Counted from the stretch's first letter, positions 42,321-52,000 are shown. The stretch is 64,000 nt of DNA from Mesorhizobium huakuii (GCF_014189455.1 NZ_CP050296.1:6134001-6198000); one strand, 5' to 3'. Notes: generated from the letters alone by a model not told the origin. A program made the numbers and translations.

Positions 42321-43076
42321 ATGAAATGTTTGGTGATTAATCTTGACCGGTCAGTTGATCGGCTTGCTGCCGTCAAATCTGAATTTTCTCGTATTGGGGT
42401 AGCCTTCGAGCGCGTAGCTGGGGTTGACGTGAAAGAAGGGCTCCCGTTTGAAGCGCCCCCGCTCACCGCGACTGAGGTTTGTTGTTTTCTCAGTCATCGG
42501 CTCTGCTGGAAAATAATAGCAGACGGCCCTGATGAATTCGGCGCCGTATTCGAGGACGATGTTGTTTTTAGCCAGGACGCCGGGTCGATGCTTGCTGACA
42601 GTAGTTGGATCCCGCCGAATGCCGACATCATTAAACTCGAAACATTCTTCAATCGAGTGAGGCTGGGCAGCCAGCACTTTGCCGTTGCGGGAGCATACTC
42701 AGCCCGGCTGCTTCTGGGGCAGCACTTAGGGGCATGCGGTTACGTCGTTTCCAAAAAAGCGGCGCAGAAGCTATTCAACAGCACTGAACGCCCCAAGGTC
42801 GCGGTCGACGTTGCCCTCTTTAGCCCAAATCAGATGACAGCTGCTCGAAACACAATTTACCAGCTAACCCCGGCTCTGTGCATGCAGGCTCATTTTTTGG
42901 GTGGCAAAATGCCCCAAAGCCTGGTCCAAGTTGCCCCGAGAGTCCACGTCAACAAGCGGATGATCGATAGGTGCAGAGCAGAGGTTGCGCGCGTTTTCTG
43001 GTACTTCCACAACAGGCCATTTTTTCAAGCAGCAGAGAAAGTTGACGCTGTGCGCCTAGGCGGCAGCAACGTCTAA
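42321..43076 (+). CDS. Glycosyltransferase family 25 (LPS-type)
   Basis: A 251-residue GT25 enzyme. The start MKCLVINLDRSVDRLAAVKS, the middle EVCCFLSHRLCWKII (the C/G-x-x-x-S-H block) and the FGAVFEDDVVFS DxD-like motif are diagnostic of LPS galactosyltransferase-type GT25. It adds a sugar to a lipopolysaccharide or capsule acceptor at the inner membrane. GGGGGCGACG precedes ATG 42321. It is the only rightward gene of the glycan cluster and begins just outside the integrated element. Confidence 0.87.
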   Translation: MKCLVINLDRSVDRLAAVKSEFSRIGVAFERVAGVDVKEGLPFEAPPLTATEVCCFLSHRLCWKIIADGPDEFGAVFEDDVVFSQDAGSMLADSSWIPPNADIIKLETFFNRVRLGSQHFAVAGAYSARLLLGQHLGACGYVVSKKAAQKLFNSTERPKVAVDVALFSPNQMTAARNTIYQLTPALCMQAHFLGGKMPQSLVQVAPRVHVNKRMIDRCRAEVARVFWYFHNRPFFQAAEKVDAVRLGGSNV

Positions 43077-43120
43077 CGGATGGCGCTGACCAATTAATTC
43101 TCTCCCGCCTGCCTCTCCCT

Positions 43121-44279
43121 CTAAGGACTAGGGCTGGCGCTGGCCGGAATGTGAACGGCGGAATCTTGCGGGCGCGTGGGTGATCTCCGAGTTAGCTTCC
43201 GACCGAGCCAAATGCCTCCTTGCTCGAAGATGCGCTCGGAGAATGCCGCGAACGGAATGGTAATTAGCAGCACAACACTCCCGACGATCAATCCGGTCAA
43301 AAGCGGATGCGTTGGGTATACGTCTAGAGGGGCTGCGATCGACCACGCAACAAACAAACCAAGGACGTTGAGCAGATAAAGGCTATAGCTGATACGCCCC
43401 AAAAAACAGGACCGGGTGCCAGTTTAGAAAGCGAATCACTGCCAGCTTCGGCGACGCGTAATAGACAGCACCGACAAGGCCTCCGCAGATCACGGTCTGC
43501 CCTATCGCGCTCTGGACGCTGCCCATATTGGTGGCAGCCCTCAGGACAAAGTACGCGACGCAGAGCAGAGTAAGCGCCGCCCCCGTCGCGTCTGAGAAGA
43601 ACGGTTTCAAACGCTTATCGGCGACCAGCATCCCGACCATGAACGCGGATAGCCAACTGTGCATGTTTGGAGCCCAGAGGACCATTTCCGGATCGCCAAA
43701 AGCAAAGATCGAATAAACCACGCAAGTGAGCAATGCAAATGAACCAAGTATGCGACCTACAAAGAACGCGGCAAGGATGAACGGCACTGCCAGAAACTCT
43801 GCCTGGATAGTGCCTGACGGACCGTGCCAGCTGATCTTGAAAAGCAAAGCGTTGAGCAGCGGGTCTGTTAGGTTGGGGGCTGGAAATCCTGACCAACCCA
43901 TCTTCTGATAGAGAATCGCCAGAGCCAGAAAACACGCCATGCAGAAGAACATCGCAGGATACAGCCTACAAAGTCGCCGCAGGATAAAATTCACAATGAC
44001 GACGCCTGGACTGCCGTCATGCCGCTCGAGCGACAGCCGGAGCACAAAGCCGCTGAGAACAAAAAAGAGCAGGACTGCATTGCTCCCGTTGAAAAGTGCG
44101 AGCACGACCTTAGTCGCGATGTCCCCAAACGTATTCAGTTGCTGTATTGGCGGCATCAGCACCTTGTTTATCAGAGCCTGGTGATAGAGTATTGCGTGAT
44201 AGAAAATAACCGACGCCGATGCTATGCCCCGAAGACCGTCAAGAGAATTGTTCCTATATTTATCAGTTGATTCGGACAT
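43121..44279 (-). pseudogene. Acyltransferase 3 (OafA/ExoZ-type), frameshifted
   Basis: The first frame (44279-43383) starts NNSLDGLRGIASASVIFYHA, the acyltransferase-3 signature, with the LLFFVLSGFVL and FILRRLCRLYPAMFFCM motifs and eight or so membrane helices. It stops after HPVLFFGAYQL. The next frame (to 43121) continues GRISYSLYLLNVLGLFVAWS, the conserved final helices, and a cytoplasmic tail. Removing one base from the T6G4 run (plus strand C4A6, 43397-43406) gives FLGRISYSLYLLN, the family consensus. It would acylate surface polysaccharide. The break may be an artefact or a homopolymer-based on/off switch. Confidence 0.8.
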
Positions 44280-44325
44280 TTCCTACCCGTATCAGCACAA
44301 GCCGAAATAAGTCCAGAATATCAGC

Positions 44326-44942
44326 TCATCTCATGAGCCGAGCGGGTGTCCCGACATAGGTACCAGCCACATCGATATTGTCGGTCACCGTTGCGCCCGC
44401 CCCGATGATGACATTATCACAGATGGTTACTCCATCGATCACTGTTGCACCTGCGCCGACAAATACGTTCGAGCCTATCCGAGCACGACCGGCGACGGTT
44501 GCATTGACCGATACGTGGGAAAAGTCCCTCACCTCGCATTCATGCTCGATGATTGCACCAGTGTTTACAATGACACCGCGACCCACGCGCGCTGCGGGGC
44601 CTACATGCGCGTGGTGGGCGACAAGCGTCCCTTCGCCTATTTCGGCCAATGTGCCAATCGTAGCCGCCTGCGAGATCAGGGTGGCGATCGGCAAGATCGG
44701 ATCATTCCATATCCCCTTGCGGCGCAGATTGTCGCCCATGGCTGGGAACAACAACCAGCCGTTGACCAGATCGGGGGCAAGGCGCTGATTACTGGAAAAC
44801 CGGCGAAAGCCTCATTCGGACGGGCGTTGCTATCGACAAATAGCAGTTCCTTGACCCCAACGCTGAGCGCCACGTCAGCCACACAGCGGGAATGACCTCC
44901 AAAGCCCAGAATGCAAATGCTGCTGTCAGCGGGGTCCCTCAC
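44326..44942 (-). pseudogene. PglD/NeuD-type sugar acetyltransferase, frameshifted
   Basis: The N-terminal half (44942 on) reads ICILGFGGHSRCVADVALSV, the nucleotide-like binding fold of PglD/NeuD. In another frame the left-handed beta-helix part continues: hexapeptide repeats GEGTLVAHHAHVGPAARVGR, GVIVNTGAIIEHECEV, FVGAGATVIDGVTICDNVII and GAGATVTDNI. One missing C in a C5 run (plus strand G5, 44773-44777) explains the shift; correcting it yields SALPPDLVNGWLLFPAMGDN. The protein N-acetylates UDP-4-amino sugars, which suits the DegT aminotransferase in this cluster. Its start overlaps the glycosyltransferase stop (44939-44942). Confidence 0.78.
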
Positions 44943-46570
44943 GCGGGCACCGGTGGCCGAGCGCGCATCGAGATTTCGTCAAGAATAGCAATGTGCTCAT
45001 CAACCACGTCGTGCCAAGACCGCTTGGACAGAACATCGTCGTAGTACCTACGCTGCTGTGTATAGAGGTCGTCCGTATGTTTCAGCGCCCATTCGATTTT
45101 ATCGGCGAGGGCTCGCCAGTCATAAGGGTCAAACAGCGACGATTCGCACAGCGCCGGATCTGTCAATATCTCACGGGTTACTTCGATATCACCCATAATC
45201 ACCGGCGTTCCGACCGATAGCGCCTCTGTGAACGTAAAAGGCATTCCGCCCTCGGAAAGACTGGGGTTCACCGCCAGGTCCGCCAAGCTGTAGCAAGCGG
45301 CGAGTTCAGGTTCGGTAAGAGCATGAAGGCAGAGCACGTCTGCACCCAATTTTCGCTCGTCCAGGAATGCCTTGACGCTTCCGTAGTCTCCACGGCCAGT
45401 AAGGAGTAGCTTGTGGCCAATACGTCGTTTGCGCAACAGCCATTCGTACGCACGCAGCAATGTCATCACATTCTTTGAAGGACGGAATTGGCTCGCGTAA
45501 AACAGGAACTTAACCTCAGGATTTCCAAAGGTGCTGCCATAACTAACGTTACTCGCCTTTCGAATTGCTCCGAGCAATAAGGACTTTGCATACGTTCGGC
45601 TGGTTGCCTCATTGTCGGGGAAACCCGTGATCTTTATTGGTCCGCTCAAATCGTTTGGCGCATGATGGACAATTCGGACGGCCATCGGATCGATCCCAAA
45701 CCTCTGAACGAGAGTATCGCGCTTGATGTGCTCGCTATAGGTGACGAAATTTTTGCTCGCACGAATGGTGCTGGCGACCGTTTGGTACGAATGAAACATG
45801 GGCTCGCCCCCTATTTCAGAAAACCCCGCCGGAAACTCGGTCATAACAACGTCAGGTACGCACGTAAGAACAGGTACTTTCAGTTTGTTCACATTTGGCC
45901 AAAAGGCTGCTGGCGTGTACCAAGCAGCTATATCCCCTTCGGCATTTCCAGCCTCGATCATCAAAGCCGTTTCCCGGGCCAGCATACCCTCGTACAACCG
46001 GAAAGGAATATTAGAGGGCAGCGCAATTGGGAGCCTTTTCAAAACCCGCCAGATCCGCCTGGGAGCCTGCTTGATCCCTCGAAATGTAATACGCGCGGTT
46101 TTGCGAATAAGGCGGAGTGCGAGAAGTCCCACCGCTGCGGGCAACGCCAGCAACGCGCTATAAGCAAGCCAACCGAAAAGCGCGGGAAAACTCCGAGCGC
46201 TTGCAATGCGTTCCTTGAGCCATTCGGCATGCGCGATCGCCGCAGGGTACATGCGACTAACGAACCACCCGGATCGTCTCTGCTTTTTCTCAGGCGGTCT
46301 CGGTCGCCGCAGGAATTTATGCAATCGGTAAAGTGCCGGGGTCCGAGAGGGCCCCAAAAGGCTGTACGAATGATCCTGGATGCCGGCGTCCATGCACAAG
46401 TCGATTAGAGCGGGTCGCGACCAGCTAGGGCACAACACCGAAAAATGGCAATCGCCTTTCGCCGTTGCTGCCTTTAGAAACGCCGCCAAATAACGGCCGA
46501 GGCCTTCGGTCCGAAGATCCATATTCGGGGGTAGGCAATGAAAATTCCGTATTTCTTCATATGAACTCAC
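44939..46570 (-). CDS. Glycosyltransferase family 4
   Basis: A 543-residue GT-B enzyme. The C-terminal nucleotide-sugar domain is clear: FLFYASQFRPSKNVMTLLRA, KLLLTGRGDYG, ALTEPELAACYSLADLAVNP and SLSEGGMPFTFTEALSVGTP, including the family E(x7)E. The N-terminal acceptor domain contains an inserted hydrophobic stretch (FGWLAYSALLALPAAVGLLA), suggesting membrane attachment. GTG 46570 with GGAAAG upstream is the most likely start, overlapping the previous gene by 14 bases. The frame extends to 46639, and ATG 46522 is another option. It acts in surface-polysaccharide assembly. Confidence 0.87.
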   Translation of the reverse strand: MSSYEEIRNFHCLPPNMDLRTEGLGRYLAAFLKAATAKGDCHFSVLCPSWSRPALIDLCMDAGIQDHSYSLLGPSRTPALYRLHKFLRRPRPPEKKQRRSGWFVSRMYPAAIAHAEWLKERIASARSFPALFGWLAYSALLALPAAVGLLALRLIRKTARITFRGIKQAPRRIWRVLKRLPIALPSNIPFRLYEGMLARETALMIEAGNAEGDIAAWYTPAAFWPNVNKLKVPVLTCVPDVVMTEFPAGFSEIGGEPMFHSYQTVASTIRASKNFVTYSEHIKRDTLVQRFGIDPMAVRIVHHAPNDLSGPIKITGFPDNEATSRTYAKSLLLGAIRKASNVSYGSTFGNPEVKFLFYASQFRPSKNVMTLLRAYEWLLRKRRIGHKLLLTGRGDYGSVKAFLDERKLGADVLCLHALTEPELAACYSLADLAVNPSLSEGGMPFTFTEALSVGTPVIMGDIEVTREILTDPALCESSLFDPYDWRALADKIEWALKHTDDLYTQQRRYYDDVLSKRSWHDVVDEHIAILDEISMRARPPVPA

Positions 46571-48866
46571 GCACAACTTTCCAGTACTCGGGAGCGAGGC
46601 AGTCGATGGATTGGCTGGCGAGTTGTTCGGCGGCGACAACTGCTCGCTCCCTTTCGACCAAATTGATCTCCATCGCGTGCAGTTGAGCAGCCATATGGTC
46701 GGGGTCTCCCTGATCCATAAAATTCAAACCGAGCTTGAACTGCTCTTCAATCTCGCGCATGGCAGGGTAATCGCTCGAAAGTGAAGGTACACCATAGTGG
46801 GCAGCCTCAATGACACTGAATGTTCCATTGTCTAATTCAGCCGGATGCCAAAGAAACGCTGCGGTAGAAAGTTTTTGTCGGTAAGAGGCCTCCGAGAGTT
46901 CGCCAACAAATTTGACCATCTGCTTTAGAACTCGGCTGCCGGCGATGGTGCGAGCAAGGCCCTGGAGATGCGGCAATTGACTCTTGAGGATTCTATCGGT
47001 GCCGACCCCCGTCACGTGGCATTCAAGCCGCCCCCCATAAATCTCATAGTAGAGCTGCAAGGCGGCGAGAGCACGCATATGGTTTTTGTGCTCTCCCAAG
47101 TTGGTGGTCCACAAAAAATGGCTCTTCTCGATACCCTGGATACGAGCAGCATTTCCCCGTTCTGGCGCCAACATCGGCACTTTGGTTATTCGGCTCGCTT
47201 CGACCCCAGCGTACTGAAGAGCGTCCTGACGAGCAAACTCTGTGGTCACTAGAATGTGGTCCGCGCCGCGGTTGGTAACGAGGATTTGCTCTTCCAAATC
47301 TGTTATTCGATAATGGCGCTGCAAATAATCGAATATCATCAATATCTTAGGACGCAGAGGCAAAAGCGGCAGGGAAAGCCGATCCGAGACGACCACCCAC
47401 AAATCGCAATCTCCAAGTTCCTGGATTCCGTCCTCCATTACGAGGTATTTTGCAAACTCCGGCTCCCACTCAGAGTGCCCCGCATATCGCATTGTTCGTA
47501 GCGCTTCGGCCGCTTCAATGGCGCGCCACCTAAATGAACGGATGTCAATTGAGGTGGGCAAATCCGCCCAGTCGTGCGAAGAGTAGACGGATGGATCGTC
47601 GAGGTGAACTAGCACCACCTCCGCCGGTTCCCCGGCTTGTACGCCTCCTAAGGAAATCGCCATCGCCAACAGTTTTGCGGCACGTAAAGTCCCGCCGCGG
47701 TAGCCCACAGGGATGATGACCGCTATGCGCCGTTTGCGTGGGGAAGCATTATTCGGACGCGTTTTGCCCACCTGCAACTGGCCGACGAGCTGTGAAAGGT
47801 TGTCACGCCAGACTTGCTCCAGACGATCGGTTTTCATTGCGTCAAGCAGTTTGGTTTGACTTTGCCTGATCTCGTCGGCCAAGCGCGTGTCTCCTTGCAA
47901 CAGCTTCAGCAATTTTGCCCTGGCCTCGGCTACTGATCGAGCTCGACCTGGAAGATCCTCGCCGCCGAGCTTGTCGAGCATTCCGTCAGCCATGAAAATG
48001 AGCGGCATCCCCGCGCGCACAGCTTCGAAGGGGTGAAAGTGGACATGACGCGGCTCGCGCGAATGGTAGAACATCGCTCGCAGGTCCCGCATGTTGCGTT
48101 CATGCACCTCGTTCGAGACAAACCCGAGCACGTTTGGATCTTTCACCGCAATCGGCTGGCTCCCACCAATTACATAGGGCAAGCCGGAGAAGTCACGTTT
48201 GAAATCTTCATAGATTTTTCTGTAGTACGGATTGAAGCCAAGGTCCGGACACACAAAGAATACGCGCTTGTCGCCTCCATTCCATTGATCGTCGATCTTC
48301 AGAGATGGAAGTCCCAAAGGAAGGTAAACGGCCCGCTTGCGAATAAATTCTTCCTCAACTTCACTTAGGTCTTTGTAAGCCTCGCCGAACCAAAAACGAT
48401 CTCCCATATTTTCGAGATTTCTTAGCCCCCCAGTGAAATGTTTGCGGACTTTCGAGTAGGTCAGTGTGCGATCGAGGCCGTAGGCACGCCAGACAGCTGT
48501 TCCCTTAAAGTGGCGAGATACGCCTTCAAGAGTCTCTCGTGACTGAACGATAAAGAAAATAAGGGAAAAGTGGCGATTAGCGATGGACCACACTTCTCTC
48601 CCTGGATCACCATACCAGTCGGCCTCATTGAGGATGGCCAAATCCCGGGACGGAATTGTCAGGTGTTGGTCTTCAGAAAAATCAACGGAAGCGCTTCGAA
48701 AGCTCGGATCAGCAGGATAGTTCTTCGGGAGAAATATCTCATTGAAGCCACAGGCCTTGAGCATTGGTATTTCAAATCGACGGGCCGCTCCGTGATTCAA
48801 CAGCCACATGACGCGGGGCATTTTTCCCGCCATCGGATGAGTCCGCATCGTTCCAGCAATCGTCAC
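46557..48866 (-). CDS. Large two-domain glycosyltransferase
   Basis: A 769-residue protein with two GT-B-like halves. The first (residues 1-365) has VMWLLNHGAARRFEIPMLKA and FHPFEAVRAGMPLIFMADGM, reminiscent of a nucleotide-sugar-binding end. The second (380-769) has RRIAVIIPVGYRGGTLRAAK, SHFLWTTNLGEHKNHMRALA and the late GT4 motif HPAELDNGTFSVIEAAHYGV. Bifunctional glycosyltransferases of this size are typical of O-antigen and capsule clusters. The start overlaps the sulfotransferase stop (ATGA). Confidence 0.8.
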   Translation of the reverse strand: MTIAGTMRTHPMAGKMPRVMWLLNHGAARRFEIPMLKACGFNEIFLPKNYPADPSFRSASVDFSEDQHLTIPSRDLAILNEADWYGDPGREVWSIANRHFSLIFFIVQSRETLEGVSRHFKGTAVWRAYGLDRTLTYSKVRKHFTGGLRNLENMGDRFWFGEAYKDLSEVEEEFIRKRAVYLPLGLPSLKIDDQWNGGDKRVFFVCPDLGFNPYYRKIYEDFKRDFSGLPYVIGGSQPIAVKDPNVLGFVSNEVHERNMRDLRAMFYHSREPRHVHFHPFEAVRAGMPLIFMADGMLDKLGGEDLPGRARSVAEARAKLLKLLQGDTRLADEIRQSQTKLLDAMKTDRLEQVWRDNLSQLVGQLQVGKTRPNNASPRKRRIAVIIPVGYRGGTLRAAKLLAMAISLGGVQAGEPAEVVLVHLDDPSVYSSHDWADLPTSIDIRSFRWRAIEAAEALRTMRYAGHSEWEPEFAKYLVMEDGIQELGDCDLWVVVSDRLSLPLLPLRPKILMIFDYLQRHYRITDLEEQILVTNRGADHILVTTEFARQDALQYAGVEASRITKVPMLAPERGNAARIQGIEKSHFLWTTNLGEHKNHMRALAALQLYYEIYGGRLECHVTGVGTDRILKSQLPHLQGLARTIAGSRVLKQMVKFVGELSEASYRQKLSTAAFLWHPAELDNGTFSVIEAAHYGVPSLSSDYPAMREIEEQFKLGLNFMDQGDPDHMAAQLHAMEINLVERERAVVAAEQLASQSIDCLAPEYWKVVREFI

Positions 48867-49648
48867 CGTCGGGAGGCTCCTCGAATTCGCTTGTCGAACA
48901 GCCTGCAGCCAAACTCGTACAGTTCAAAATCATTCGAATTCAGGCTGCGCAGACGTGCCATCGCGCTGGGCGACAATTCGGAAGTTGCCTTGTTCGACCT
49001 ATTTTCGCTTCCGGTAGAAACCGTGTAGGGCAATGTGCTCGCAAAGCTCGATCTGAACAATTGGATCGATTCTTCAAAACGTTCAACTATGCCAAAATAG
49101 CTAAAAGCATCTTCGAGATTGCGCTTCGCACTATTGAGCATGCCCGGTCTGTCGGGTTGATCTGCCAAATACCGAGTTTGCACGTCCCTGATATGCCCCT
49201 CGATATAGAGGTTCTCCGACATAATGAACTCTTCAAGGGTTGCCGTTTGCGAAAAGCGTACAGCTTCTATTTGGTAGGGTTGCATCGCTTTCAGCCACTC
49301 GTCGGTCAGATTGCTAGGAGTTGACCACGATTTCCATTGTGAAACTGCTCGGGCCAATGGGTGCCGAAGGAAGGTCAGGTAAGTGAATTTTCTCCCGGTC
49401 CCTTTGAGCAGAAAATAGTCGTAGTGCCCCCAGTAGAGTCTGAATGGGCTGCTAGAATCCTGCGTAGCCGCCATATCCCCCATAAAGGGTGGAGCGATCT
49501 TCGAGGGATCGCCGATATTCGTCATTAGGTATTCCACGAATGCAGTCCCTGCCGTCTTCGGGATATGAACGAACGCTAACGGGTCCTTGGGATCGCGGAT
49601 GTCTATCCGCGCTGGTTTGTACAGACGTTGCAAAATGCCCTGCATCAT
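48863..49648 (-). CDS. Sulfotransferase family protein
   Basis: A 261-residue enzyme with the PAPS-binding loop LAFVHIPKTAGTAFVEYL (5'-phosphosulfate loop) and the 3'-phosphate site FTYLTFLRHPLARAVSQWKS. The family transfers sulfate from PAPS to carbohydrate hydroxyls. In this cluster it would sulfate a surface glycan, notable because sulfated surface sugars matter in rhizobial symbiosis. ATG 49648 begins MMQGILQRLYKPARI. It is coupled with the large glycosyltransferase. Confidence 0.87.
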   Translation of the reverse strand: MMQGILQRLYKPARIDIRDPKDPLAFVHIPKTAGTAFVEYLMTNIGDPSKIAPPFMGDMAATQDSSSPFRLYWGHYDYFLLKGTGRKFTYLTFLRHPLARAVSQWKSWSTPSNLTDEWLKAMQPYQIEAVRFSQTATLEEFIMSENLYIEGHIRDVQTRYLADQPDRPGMLNSAKRNLEDAFSYFGIVERFEESIQLFRSSFASTLPYTVSTGSENRSNKATSELSPSAMARLRSLNSNDFELYEFGCRLFDKRIRGASRR

Positions 49649-49776
49649 GGATTAGTTATCTTCACGGCACAGGATCGCCTGCGTGACTAGCGGCTCCGAC
49701 ATTGGCCGTCCGTCGCCGAACACCAGCTTCCGCTGAGGAGTTCGCCGCAGAGTCCTTCGTTCATGTTTCGCCAGGG

Positions 49777-50991
49777 TCACGATTCCGGGTGCACCTCTAG
49801 GTAGTCCACAGCTGGTTCCAATAGCCCGAGGCCGGGCCGCGTCGTTACGAAACTCCTCAGATTACCCAAAAAGGAACGCACGTCGGCGCAAATCCTACCG
49901 ACCTGCCCGGAGGTCAAGCCAGGGTAGCTTGGGAGATTGATCCCGCGAGCACTAAGGCTCTCACCAACCGGGAAGTCCCCTTGGGCGGAACAATGAGGCA
50001 TTCGATGGGCCTGGCGGAAAAATGGACGGGTTTCTATTCCTCGTTCTGACAGATGTACCCGAAGCGGGTCCCTGTCTTTCGGATCATCGACAATTACTGA
50101 ACACATCCAATGAGAATGGACAACGTCCCCGATAGGATCATGCGTGCGTAGAGGCAGGCCTGACAAGTCAGAACGATAGGCTTCCGCCAGTCGGCGCTTC
50201 ATCTCCAGAATGCTCGAAGCGATCTCCATCTGCGCCACACCGATGGCCGCCTCAATATTTGTCATGCGATAGTTATATGCCAACATATCGTGCCAATATT
50301 CGCGACTGGTCGAAACTCCCTGGTTCTTAAGCCTACGGCATCGCTCCAGAATTTCTGGATCACGCGCTAGCACCATGCCGCCCTCCCCCGTAGTGATCGT
50401 TTTGTTGCCGAAAAAACTGAATGTCGCTGCGTCCCCGAAGGTTCCGACGTGCTGCCCACTCCACCGGGACCCGAAGGCTTCCGCGCAGTCTTCTATCAGA
50501 AGAATTCCGAACTCTTGGCAAAGGGCGACGATCGAGTCCATCTCGCACGGGTGGCCGTAGAGATGAACAGCCATGACCGCTTTGGTTCGCTGTGTAATAG
50601 CTTTTCGAATCGCAGAAGGATCGATCTGAAGCGTCGATTCGAGTGAATCGACAAAGACTGGCGTCGCGCCGGTTTGCAGGATGGTGTTCACTGACGCGAT
50701 ATACGTGAAACTTGGCACAACGATCTCGTCGCCGGGCCCTATCCCCAGTGCCACTAGCGCCAGGTGGATGGCTACAGTGCCGTTGGCGACACTTACTGCG
50801 TCATCCGCGCCGACAAACTCCGCAAATGCGGTCTCGAACCTCGATATGAATCCGCCGCGGGACGAAATCCAACCCGTGGAGAGGCATTCGTTCACATAGT
50901 GAGGTACATTCCCGGCCAAAAAAGGCTCATAGACGGGAATACGGCTTATGTCGGCACCCTTTAATACTTCTGGCGCAAGCGTGATGTCCAT
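49777..50991 (-). CDS. DegT/DnrJ/EryC1/StrS sugar aminotransferase
   Basis: A 404-residue PLP enzyme making 4-amino (or 3-amino) sugars from nucleotide keto-sugars. Conserved blocks are GWISSRGGFISRFETAFAEF, VSVANGTVAIHLALVALGIG, the PSFTYIASVNTILQTGATPV segment, the DCAEAFGS aspartate and the PLP lysine in FSFFGNKTITTGEGGMV. The ISRIPVYEPFLAG start and WISS block are like perosamine synthase/PglE types. With the PglD-like acetyltransferase this suggests a 4-acetamido sugar. The keto-sugar dehydratase is not in the window. Confidence 0.92.
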   Translation of the reverse strand: MDITLAPEVLKGADISRIPVYEPFLAGNVPHYVNECLSTGWISSRGGFISRFETAFAEFVGADDAVSVANGTVAIHLALVALGIGPGDEIVVPSFTYIASVNTILQTGATPVFVDSLESTLQIDPSAIRKAITQRTKAVMAVHLYGHPCEMDSIVALCQEFGILLIEDCAEAFGSRWSGQHVGTFGDAATFSFFGNKTITTGEGGMVLARDPEILERCRRLKNQGVSTSREYWHDMLAYNYRMTNIEAAIGVAQMEIASSILEMKRRLAEAYRSDLSGLPLRTHDPIGDVVHSHWMCSVIVDDPKDRDPLRVHLSERGIETRPFFRQAHRMPHCSAQGDFPVGESLSARGINLPSYPGLTSGQVGRICADVRSFLGNLRSFVTTRPGLGLLEPAVDYLEVHPES

Positions 50992-51159
50992 CGGTTATAC
51001 TCACTACCGCGCCCGCCCGTTATTTCAGGGGTAACGCCACAATCGCAGACACACAAGTTGAAATGCCTGTCTTTGCACAACGAATGGACTAATCGATGAC
51101 TTTTGTAGCAGACGGCACCCTTAAGATGCCTTCTAACGCGCCGCAAGATCGCGCCACCT

Positions 51160-51354
51160 CTAGGCCTTGAAATCGCAAGGTGCTCCGATTACGAGCCTCG
51201 GTTCCCCGCTTATGGCTGCCTGGCCAAATGCGCGGGCGCCCCGATCCCAGGCTCCGTCATCGTGGTGGCGAACTGCAATCTTGTAGGAGTGAGGCGGCGT
51301 CGCCCGGACTTGGTCGGCGAACCGCCGGCACAGCTGGAATCGATGGGCTGCCTA
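51160..51354 (-). pseudogene. Coding relic, C-terminal fragment
   Basis: A minus-strand frame without a start codon reads AHRFQLCRRFADQVRATPPH, SYKIAVRHHDDGAWDRGARA and FGQAAISGEPRLVIGAPCDF before a stop at 51160. The composition is protein-like, but the 5' end is missing and no family is recognised. The rest of 50992-51429 shows nothing else. Confidence 0.3.
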
Positions 51355-51429
51355 TACGGCAAATCAATCGGATAGGACCGGCTTCCTCGGCCACCCAATG
51401 AGGTCGCCCGCGCAACACCAGGCGATTGC

Positions 51430-51663
51430 TCACTCGGACGGCTGGGTACGCTCCGCGATGGCGAATGCCTGTAGGTTCTTGGCCTTGCCGATGTCCTGAT
51501 CCGCATTGGCGATGATCGAAAAGAAGGCCGCTCTGGCGATGTCCTTCTTCGAGGCCTTGGGGTGGGCTTTCTGGGCTGCCTTGACAAGCTGCTTGGGTGA
51601 CATGTCTGGCGTGACGATCCTCATGAGGGTGTCGCCGATCGCGCTCAATTCACTTGCGTCCAT
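51430..51663 (-). CDS. Small hypothetical rhizobial protein
   Basis: A 77-residue soluble helical protein from ATG 51663 (MDASELSAIGDTLMRIVTPD; KAAQKAHPKASKKDIARAAF). The segment MSPKQLVKAAQKAHPKASKK may be a short DNA-binding or Lsr2-like helix pair, but this is only a guess. It marks the return to chromosome-like composition after the glycan cluster. Confidence 0.55.
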   Translation of the reverse strand: MDASELSAIGDTLMRIVTPDMSPKQLVKAAQKAHPKASKKDIARAAFFSIIANADQDIGKAKNLQAFAIAERTQPSE

Positions 51664-51741
51664 GACGGGGTGTCCTGTGCTGACCGTAGGCCACGATAGC
51701 AAGGACAGTTCGCGACTGCCAAGATGCTATATGAAATAGAA

Positions 51742-51770
51742 AACCCCACCGGCAGGGAACCGGAGGGGTT
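51742..51770 (-). terminator. Hairpin with T-rich minus-strand tail
   Basis: AACCCC-A-CCGG pairs with CCGG-A-GGGGTT around a 7-base loop. On the minus strand the next bases are TTTTCTATTTC, a terminator-like tail. No minus-strand gene lies upstream, so it may end an unannotated small RNA. The remaining sequence of 51771-52000 shows no gene. Confidence 0.5.
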
Positions 51771-52000
51771 GGTCTTGGGAGGACGCGCGGCACACGCTGC
51801 GATCATCAACCGCGCAATGCTGAGATACCGCCTGGTTGCGACACCGTTATGACAGACCGGCGAGCGCTTCGATCGCGGGCCCTGCCCTCAGCAAGACCGG
51901 GAGACCGGCATCAAGCCTTTGGAAAGGAGAACTGTGGTTCTGTCCGGAAGCTGACGCGCGAGCGGGTGCTGGCCACAGGCAAGGCCATAGAGGCGGGTGA

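Noticed and set aside
43121..43402. A separate 93-residue membrane protein
   Set aside because: It contains the final helices of the acyltransferase (GRISYSLYLLN) and is the displaced 3' part of that gene, not an independent one.
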